Below are positions 4,808 to 9,088 of a stretch of 9,088 nucleotides of DNA, in pieces. How positions within the stretch are numbered: position 1 is the stretch's first letter; the number at the start of each line of letters is the position of its first letter. Source of the stretch: an uncultured Lachnoclostridium sp. Lineage in GTDB: Bacteria; Bacillota; Clostridia; Lachnospirales; Lachnospiraceae. Under the pieces are notes generated by a model, which did not search any database, was not told where the DNA came from, and saw only the letters and a program-made list of their open reading frames with translations. The DNA is taken from the NCBI GenBank assembly GCA_902464595.1, contig CABQJX010000110.1, forward strand, positions 1 to 9,088, read 5' to 3'. Position numbers and translations under genes: made by a program.

Positions 4808-5956
4808 ATGAGGATTCAGGGAAAACGGATTTGGATTGCGGGACAGTTTATGGAAGCACAGTTGGAAGTGGAAAATGGGAAGATCTGCTGTGTGCAGGAG
4901 TACGGTTCCTGGGAGGCGGATGTGGATTACGGGGATAAACGGGTGGTTCCCGGCTTTATTGACCTGCATACACATGGGGCATACGGATTTGACACCAATG
5001 ACGGGGAGCCGGAGGGACTGCGCCGGTGGACGCGGCAGATCCCGGAGGAAGGAGTGACCTCCTTTCTTCCAACTACTGTTACCCAGATGCCGGAGGTGCT
5101 TCGGGCGGCGGTGGCTAATGTGGCAGAAGTGGCGTCTGCCGGGTATGAGGGAGCGGAGATTTTGGGAATCCATTTTGAAGGCCCGTACCTGGATATGGAA
5201 TACAAGGGAGCCCAGCCTCCGGAAGCCATTGCAGAGCCGTCTGTAGAACAGTTTGAGGAATACCAGGAGGCAGCTAAGGGGATGATCCGCTATATCACCC
5301 TTGCGCCGGAACGGGACAAGGATCACGCTCTTACCCGGTACTGTGCATCTCATGGAGTGGTGGTGAGTATGGGCCACTCAGCCGCAGACTACAGGGAGGC
5401 CCTATTGGGGATCGCCAACGGAGCTTCCTCCATGACACATGTTTATAATGGAATGACGCCCTATCATCACAGGAAACCTGGTCTGGTGGGAGCTGCCTTC
5501 CGGGTGCGGGATATTTATGGGGAGCTGATCTGTGACGGCTGTCATTCCCATCTGGCGGCGGTGAACAATTTTTTTGCTGCCAAAGGGCGGGATTATGGGA
5601 TCATGGTCAGCGACTCCCTCAGGGCAAAGCATTGTCCTCCGGGAGGAAACTATCAGCTGGGAGGCCATGACATTGAGATCGGTGAGGATGGCCTGGCCCG
5701 TCTGAAGGGAACGGATACCATTGCAGGAAGTACCCTTTCCATAAACCGGGGGCTCAAAATCCTGGTAGAGGAAGCGCTTATCCCCTTCGATGCAGCTTTA
5801 AATTCCTGCACTCTGAATCCGGCCCGCTGTCTGGGGGAAGATGGCAGAAAGGGACGGATCGGGGCCGGCTGCGACGCGGATCTTGCGGTGTTAGATGATG
5901 ATTACCGGGTGATCCAGACATGGTGCCGCGGAAAGGCCATGCTGCCGGAGCAGTAA
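4808..5956 (+). CDS. nagA: N-acetylglucosamine-6-phosphate deacetylase
   Basis: This 382-residue cytoplasmic amidohydrolase removes acetate from GlcNAc-6-phosphate to give glucosamine-6-phosphate, in amino-sugar catabolism and cell-wall recycling. Its length equals that of E. coli NagA. The TIM-barrel metal-site motifs are present in order: PGFIDLHTHG (H54, H56), HFEGPYL (H122, metal-ligand E124), GHS (H190), THVYNGM (H211, N214), CDGCHSH (H246) and VSDSL with the catalytic Asp at D269. IAGSTLS and the tail LNPARCLG...GRIGAGCDADLAVLD are family-typical. An upstream in-frame TTG at 4787 would add seven residues. GGAG at 4797-4800 sits 7 nt before the ATG at 4808, so 4808 is the better start. 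nagB and a NagR regulator are absent nearby. The gene has its own promoter and sits between an unrelated desulfidase-family gene and the rimP operon. Confidence 0.93.
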   Translation: MRIQGKRIWIAGQFMEAQLEVENGKICCVQEYGSWEADVDYGDKRVVPGFIDLHTHGAYGFDTNDGEPEGLRRWTRQIPEEGVTSFLPTTVTQMPEVLRAAVANVAEVASAGYEGAEILGIHFEGPYLDMEYKGAQPPEAIAEPSVEQFEEYQEAAKGMIRYITLAPERDKDHALTRYCASHGVVVSMGHSAADYREALLGIANGASSMTHVYNGMTPYHHRKPGLVGAAFRVRDIYGELICDGCHSHLAAVNNFFAAKGRDYGIMVSDSLRAKHCPPGGNYQLGGHDIEIGEDGLARLKGTDTIAGSTLSINRGLKILVEEALIPFDAALNSCTLNPARCLGEDGRKGRIGAGCDADLAVLDDDYRVIQTWCRGKAMLPEQ

Positions 5957-5959
5957 AAG

Positions 5960-5993
5960 TTTCCTCTCTGCCGGCTTGCTGGCGGGAGGGAAG
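5960..5993. other. Hairpin-forming sequence after nagA
   Basis: Bases 5960-5973 can pair with 5980-5993 around the loop GCTTGC, with one C-A mismatch and several G-U pairs. No T-run follows on the plus strand, only GGGAAAAAG. It is therefore a poor intrinsic terminator, though it could protect the nagA 3' end. No better terminator for nagA is visible before the rimP promoter. Confidence 0.3.
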
Positions 5994-6044
5994 GGAAAAA
6001 GCCACGAAAAGGACGGAAATGGGGAAACTCAAGGGGAAAAGGGC

Positions 6045-6073
6045 TTGCAATTGGGTTGATATGATGGTATAGT
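6045..6073 (+). promoter_or_regulatory. Promoter of the rimP-nusA-ylxR-ylxQ-infB operon
   Basis: TTGCAA (6045-6050), a 17-bp spacer, and TATAGT (6068-6073) preceded by TGG form a near-consensus sigma-A promoter with extended -10. The start near 6080 leaves a leader of about 80 nt carrying the 6105-6130 hairpin. This is the best promoter in the window, as expected for a housekeeping operon. Confidence 0.75.
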
Positions 6074-6104
6074 ATGTATTGATAACTAATGTAGATGATG
6101 GATC

Positions 6105-6136
6105 AAAGAGTGGGCGGCAGTCCACTCTTTCGTTTT
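6105..6136 (+). terminator. Leader hairpin with broken U-tract, candidate NusA-dependent attenuator
   Basis: AAAGAGTGG (6105-6113) and CCACTCTTT (6122-6130) form a perfect 9-bp stem with an 8-nt loop. CGTTTTG follows, so the U-tract TTTCGTTTT is interrupted. The hairpin lies between the operon promoter and rimP. In Bacillus subtilis the corresponding nusA operon leader contains a weak terminator through which NusA limits its own synthesis. The same logic is inferred here, not shown. Confidence 0.55.
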
Positions 6137-6161
6137 GAAAAGACAGGAAGGTGGTGGAACA

Positions 6162-6629
6162 ATGGGAAAAAAGGAAAGTTATGAGAGCCGTGTGGAGAGC
6201 TATCTCCTCCCTTTGATGGAGCAGCATGGATTTGAGCTGGTAGATGTAGAGTATGTAAAGGAAGCGGGAACCTGGTATCTGAGAGCTTATATAGATAAGG
6301 AAGGCGGCATCGCCGTTGATGACTGTGAGGTGATCAGCAGAAAGCTCAGCGACTGGCTGGACAAGGAAGATTTCATCGACGAAAGCTATATTTTAGAGGT
6401 CAGCTCACCAGGGTTAGGACGTCCTCTGAAAAAGGAAAAGGACTTTGCCAGAAGCCTGGGAAAGGATGTGGAGGTAAGGCTTTACCGCCAGCTGAACCGG
6501 CAGAAGGAATTTACTGGGGTATTGAGCGCATATGATGAGAGTACTGTGACTCTGACCATGGAGGATGAAAGCCAGATGGTATTTGAGAGAGGGGATATTG
6601 CCCTGATCCGTCTGGCCCTGGATTTTTAA
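6162..6629 (+). CDS. rimP: Ribosome maturation factor RimP
   Basis: This 155-residue protein assists 30S subunit assembly in the cytoplasm. The N-terminal alpha/beta domain includes GFELVDVEYVKEAGTWYLRA, DCEVISRKLSDWLD and the hallmark YILEVSSPGLGRPLKKEKDF. The C-terminal SH3-like barrel follows (GKDVEVRLYR through FERGDIALIRLALDF). Length matches Bacillus YlxS/RimP. An in-frame TTG at 6135 would extend it, but GGAAGGTGG at 6146-6154 points to the ATG at 6162. It is first in the operon with nusA, as across Firmicutes. Confidence 0.94.
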   Translation: MGKKESYESRVESYLLPLMEQHGFELVDVEYVKEAGTWYLRAYIDKEGGIAVDDCEVISRKLSDWLDKEDFIDESYILEVSSPGLGRPLKKEKDFARSLGKDVEVRLYRQLNRQKEFTGVLSAYDESTVTLTMEDESQMVFERGDIALIRLALDF

Positions 6630-6636
6630 CTTGAAC

Positions 6637-6658
6637 ATTCACATGCTGAGGCATGAAT
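6637..6658 (+). other. Small hairpin directly before the nusA SD site
   Basis: CATGC (6642-6646) and GCATG (6651-6655) enclose a TGAG tetraloop. ATT and AAT extend the stem past a 2-nt bulge. The structure ends at the first base of the AGGAGG SD (6659-6664). It occupies most of the 40-bp rimP-nusA gap and could mark a processing site or tune nusA translation. Confidence 0.35.
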
Positions 6659-6669
6659 AGGAGGATAAC

Positions 6670-7845
6670 ATGAACAAGGAACTGTTAGAGGCAATGGAAG
6701 TTTTGGAGAAGGAGAAGAACATTTCCAAGGAAACGCTCATTGAAGCCATTGAGAACTCCTTACTGACCGCCTGCAAAAACCATTTTGGAAAATCCGACAA
6801 TATCCGGGTCACAGTAAATCCAACGACCTGTGATTTCGCTGTGTATGCGGAGAAGATCGTAGTGGAGACGGTAGAGGATGACTGCCTGGAGATCAGCCTG
6901 GCAGATGCAAAGATGATGAATCCTAAGTATGATCTGGGTGACACGGTGCAGATTCCTCTTGATTCCAAGAAATTTGGCCGTATTGCCACACAGAATGCCA
7001 AAAATGTGATCTTGCAGAAGATCCGCGAGGAGGAGCGTCACGCGCTGTACAATGAATATTTCATGAAGGAAAAGGACATCATGACCGGAACGGTACAGCG
7101 TTATCTGGGCAAGAACGTGAGCATCAACTTAGGAAGAGTGGATGCAGTCTTAAATGAAAGCGAGCAGGTGAAGGGAGAAACCTTCCGCCCCACAGAACGT
7201 GTGAAGGTATATGTGGTGGAAGTGAAGGATACCCCCAAGGGCCCCAGGATTTCCGTATCCAGAACGCATCCGGATCTGGTAAAGCGCCTCTTTGAGTCTG
7301 AGGTGGCAGAGGTCCGCGATGGAACGGTAGAGATCAAGGCCATTGCCAGAGAGGCTGGCTCCAGAACTAAGATCGCTGTTAAGTCCAATGATGCCAACGT
7401 AGATCCCGTAGGAGCCTGCGTGGGATTAAACGGTTCCCGTGTAAATTCTGTGGTAAACGAGTTAAAGGGAGAGAAGATCGATATTATCAACTGGGATGAC
7501 AATCCAGCTTATCTGATCGAAAATGCCCTCAGCCCTGCAAAGGTGATCTGCGTAGTGGCTGACGAGGAAGAACGGGAGGCTCAGGTTATTGTTCCTGATT
7601 ACCAGCTGTCCTTAGCCATCGGCAAGGAGGGACAGAACGCCAGACTGGCTGCGAGACTTACCGGCTTTAAGATCGATATTAAGAGCGAAACACAGGCAAA
7701 GGAACTGGGATTATTTGAGCAGATGGGATTGCAGTACGGCGATGCTCCGGCTCCGGCACAGGAGGAGATGGCCCAGGATCAGGAAGATGAGATTCCTGAG
7801 GAAGGGTATGATGCGCAGGAAGCAGGAGAAGAAGGTCTGGAATAG
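6670..7845 (+). CDS. nusA: Transcription termination/antitermination factor NusA
   Basis: This 391-residue RNA polymerase-binding factor modulates pausing, intrinsic termination and antitermination. The N-terminal polymerase-binding domain covers about 1-125 (MNKELLEAMEVLEKEKNISK). An S1 domain begins at about 138 (TGTVQRYLGKNVSINLG). KH1 has its GXXG loop at G252-L-N-G255, and KH2 reads IGKEGQNARLAARL with G318-K-E-G321. The tail from about 355 is strongly acidic (EEMAQDQEDEIPEEG...), without the AR repeats of the E. coli protein; this is normal in Firmicutes, though the tail is a little long. AGGAGG at 6659-6664 gives 5-nt spacing. It lies downstream of the leader hairpin on which it may act. 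Confidence 0.97.
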   Translation: MNKELLEAMEVLEKEKNISKETLIEAIENSLLTACKNHFGKSDNIRVTVNPTTCDFAVYAEKIVVETVEDDCLEISLADAKMMNPKYDLGDTVQIPLDSKKFGRIATQNAKNVILQKIREEERHALYNEYFMKEKDIMTGTVQRYLGKNVSINLGRVDAVLNESEQVKGETFRPTERVKVYVVEVKDTPKGPRISVSRTHPDLVKRLFESEVAEVRDGTVEIKAIAREAGSRTKIAVKSNDANVDPVGACVGLNGSRVNSVVNELKGEKIDIINWDDNPAYLIENALSPAKVICVVADEEEREAQVIVPDYQLSLAIGKEGQNARLAARLTGFKIDIKSETQAKELGLFEQMGLQYGDAPAPAQEEMAQDQEDEIPEEGYDAQEAGEEGLE

Positions 7846-7867
7846 AGGCTGCAAAAGAGGCTGCAAA
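7844..7867. repeat. Perfect 12-bp tandem duplication across the nusA stop codon
   Basis: AGAGGCTGCAAA occurs twice head-to-tail at 7844-7855 and 7856-7867. The first copy includes the last two bases of the nusA TAG stop. It lengthens the nusA-ylxR spacer to 40 bp and looks like a replication-slippage product. The pair adds no SD site or terminator. Confidence 0.85.
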
Positions 7868-7885
7868 AGGTTAGGAGTGATGTAG

Positions 7886-8158
7886 GTGACCGGAAAGAAG
7901 ATCCCTCTCAGGCAGTGTATCGGCTGTCAGGAAATGAAGAATAAAAAAGAAATGATCCGGGTGATCAAGACCGCTGAGGGCGAGATCATGTTGGACGCCA
8001 CAGGCCGCAAAAACGGCAGAGGCGCGTATCTGTGCCCCTCTATGGAATGTCTCAGAAAAGCCACAAAGGGAAAGGGACTGGAGCGTTCCTTTAAAATGGC
8101 TATCCCCAAAGAGGTATATGAGGCTCTGGAAAAGGAGATGGAAGAAATTGGCAGATAA
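7886..8158 (+). CDS. ylxR: YlxR family protein (RNase P modulator RnpM)
   Basis: This 90-residue basic RNA-binding protein has the family signatures PLRQCIGCQEMKNKKEMIRV and a later GRKNGRGAYLCPSMECL. The four cysteines (CIGC, then LCPSMEC) are those of the family. In Bacillus, YlxR/RnpM has been reported to bind RNase P RNA and modulate RNase P. It starts at GTG (7886), supported by AGGAG at 7873-7877 with 8-nt spacing; no suitable ATG exists. It sits between nusA and ylxQ and overlaps ylxQ by 11 bp. Confidence 0.92.
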   Translation: MTGKKIPLRQCIGCQEMKNKKEMIRVIKTAEGEIMLDATGRKNGRGAYLCPSMECLRKATKGKGLERSFKMAIPKEVYEALEKEMEEIGR

Positions 8159-8480
8159 CAGAAGGCTTTTGAGCCTGATCGGCATTGCCACAAGGGCGAG
8201 AAAGGTGGTCAGCGGTGAATTTTCCACGGAGCGTTCTGTAAAGAGCGGAAAATCCTGTCTGGTCATTGTCTCAGAGGAAGCGTCAGAGAATACGAAGAAA
8301 AAGTTTATCAACATGTGTGATCACTATAAAGTCCCAATCTATCTGTTTGGGACAAAAGATGAGCTGGGCCATGCCATGGGGCAGGAGTTCAGGGCATCCC
8401 TGTCTGTGGAGGATGGGGGCCTTGCAAAGGCGATGGTGGAACGAATGAATATGAACGGAGGCAGCGTGAATGAGAGTTAG
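8148..8480 (+). CDS. ylxQ: L7Ae-family ribosomal protein YlxQ
   Basis: From the TTG at 8148 the protein has 110 residues: MADNRRLLSLIGIATRARKV, then SGEFSTERSVKSGKSCLVIVSEEASENT and a C-terminal half with YKVPIYLFGTKDELG. This is the L7Ae/L30e/S12e/Gadd45 fold, whose Bacillus members bind kink-turn RNA. An in-frame ATG at 8118 would add ten basic residues, but AAGGAG at 8132-8137 lies inside that extension, 10 nt before the TTG. The N-terminal sequence also matches family size better from 8148. It overlaps ylxR by 11 bp upstream and infB by 11 bp downstream, implying translational coupling. Confidence 0.85.
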   Translation: MADNRRLLSLIGIATRARKVVSGEFSTERSVKSGKSCLVIVSEEASENTKKKFINMCDHYKVPIYLFGTKDELGHAMGQEFRASLSVEDGGLAKAMVERMNMNGGSVNES

Positions 8481-9088
8481 TGAACTGGCAAATGAGCTGG
8501 GAAAGACCAGTAAAGAAATATTAGAGATCATAAAATCAAAAGACAAGTCCGCTGTATTATATGCGGCATCAAATGTGACAAAGGAGCAGGAGGGCATCGT
8601 CCGTTCCTTTGCAGGACAGAAGAAGGAGGGAAAGGCAGAGACTGCTGGAGCTTCTAAGACAGAGGCTGCGAAGCAGGAAGCTCCTAAGGATCAGGAGGGC
8701 GCAGGCAAGACAGAGCCGGCTAAGAAGAAGCTGACTGCTGTTTTCCGCCCTCAGAATGCAAAGCAGCAGATCAAGCGTCCAGTGCCGCCGAAATCCCAGG
8801 CTGCGCCTAAGGCCAGTGAGGAGCCGGTAAAGGCACAGGAGGCTGAGGCCGCACCAAAGGCACAGGCTGTGTCTGAGCCTTCTGCTTCCCAGTCCGCTCC
8901 TGCTGCGAGTGAGCAGGTGCGTGCTCAGGAGAATCCGTCAGCTTCAAATGCCAGCCGGGACAGCCGTCAGGGAAGCTTTGGCGGAAACCGCGATGGAAAC
9001 AGAGATGGCCGCCAGGGAGGTTTTTCCGGCCGTGATGGAAACAGAGATGGCCGCCAGGGAGGTTTTTCCGGCCGTGATGGAAACAGAG
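8470..9088 (+). CDS. infB: Translation initiation factor IF-2, N-terminal part (runs off window)
   Basis: The frame is open for 206 codons to the window end. The first ~50 residues (MRVSELANELGKTSKEILEI, then IKSKDKSAVLYAASNVTKEQ) are the IF2N domain. A long low-complexity linker rich in Ala, Lys, Glu, Gln, Pro and Ser follows (about 53-165), then a Gly/Arg/Asp-rich repeat region from about 166. The GTPase domain, which would deliver initiator tRNA to the 30S subunit, lies beyond the edge. GGAGG at 8457-8461 gives 8-nt spacing to the ATG at 8470, inside the last codons of ylxQ. Confidence 0.93.
   Translation, partial: MRVSELANELGKTSKEILEIIKSKDKSAVLYAASNVTKEQEGIVRSFAGQKKEGKAETAGASKTEAAKQEAPKDQEGAGKTEPAKKKLTAVFRPQNAKQQIKRPVPPKSQAAPKASEEPVKAQEAEAAPKAQAVSEPSASQSAPAASEQVRAQENPSASNASRDSRQGSFGGNRDGNRDGRQGGFSGRDGNRDGRQGGFSGRDGNR
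8995..9088 (+). repeat. Perfect 42-bp tandem repeat inside infB (at least 2.2 copies)
   Basis: Two identical 42-bp units lie at 8995-9036 and 9037-9078. A third begins at 9079 and is cut by the window edge after 10 matching bases. Each unit encodes GNRDGRQGGFSGRD, an in-frame 14-residue block. A diverged relative (RQGSFGGNRD) precedes them at about 8965-8994. The array encodes a flexible, RGG-like segment of the IF-2 linker and probably continues beyond the window. Confidence 0.93.

Noticed and set aside
4700..5377. 225-codon minus-strand ORF across the nagA promoter and 5' half
   Set aside because: It is antisense to nagA, whose motifs are complete. Its Pro/His/Arg-rich composition is typical of a shadow frame.
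5778..6227. 149-codon minus-strand ORF over the nagA-rimP gap
   Set aside because: It crosses the operon promoter and leader hairpin on the wrong strand and has no recognisable domain.
8118..8147. ATG at 8118 as the ylxQ start
   Set aside because: The SD AAGGAG at 8132-8137 lies downstream of this ATG and fits the TTG at 8148. The extra residues MRLWKRRWKK are not family-like.
1..9088. Search for mobile elements, CRISPR, tRNA/rRNA genes, defence systems or prophage
   Set aside because: None of the coding frames resembles transposases, integrases, Cas or restriction proteins. No spaced repeat array or tRNA-like cloverleaf was seen by eye; a covariance-model scan would be decisive for small RNAs.

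Overview
The window looks like chromosomal DNA from an anaerobic Firmicute, most likely a Lachnospiraceae / Clostridium cluster XIVa member. The evidence is the Firmicutes-type gene order rimP-nusA-ylxR-ylxQ-infB, strong purine-rich Shine-Dalgarno (SD) sites, an archaeal/clostridial-type LeuC of about 420 residues, and an oxygen-labile iron-sulfur cysteine desulfidase family protein. No genus can be named safely. Nothing indicates a phage, plasmid, IS element or CRISPR.

Region 1 (1-3042) is a metabolic module bracketed by LysR-type regulators (LTTRs). A cut-off LysR gene on the minus strand diverges from leuC-leuD, the large and small subunits of a 3-isopropylmalate dehydratase-family enzyme. 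The two divergent promoters appear to be physically interleaved. leuD converges on a second, complete LysR gene and overlaps its 3' end by 14 bp. No leuA or leuB is in view, so the true hydro-lyase substrate is open.

Region 2 (3043-4574): the second LysR gene diverges from a cysteine desulfidase (CyuA/UPF0597) family gene. That protein keeps all four cysteines known to matter in the Methanocaldococcus enzyme. The 179-bp gap holds back-to-back promoters and two perfect AT-rich palindromes placed where LTTRs usually bind. The gene ends in a strong intrinsic terminator.

Region 3 (4575-5956) is a stand-alone nagA (N-acetylglucosamine-6-phosphate deacetylase) without nagB. It has its own strong extended -10 promoter. 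A perfect 9-bp inverted repeat abuts the -35 and is flanked by direct repeats. The leader is unusual, with spare SD-like motifs and tiny ORFs.

Region 4 (6045-9088) is the housekeeping translation/transcription operon rimP-nusA-ylxR-ylxQ-infB, with its own promoter. The leader hairpin, with a broken U-tract, resembles a weak NusA-dependent attenuator. The last three genes overlap by 11 bp each, and two of the genes use GTG or TTG starts. infB is cut by the window edge inside a perfect 42-bp tandem repeat encoding a Gly/Arg/Asp-rich disordered linker.

Most of the coding content is ordinary. The best leads are regulatory: the interleaved LysR/leuC promoters, the palindromes upstream of the desulfidase gene, the nagA operator and leader, the rimP-nusA leader hairpin, and the infB repeat expansion.
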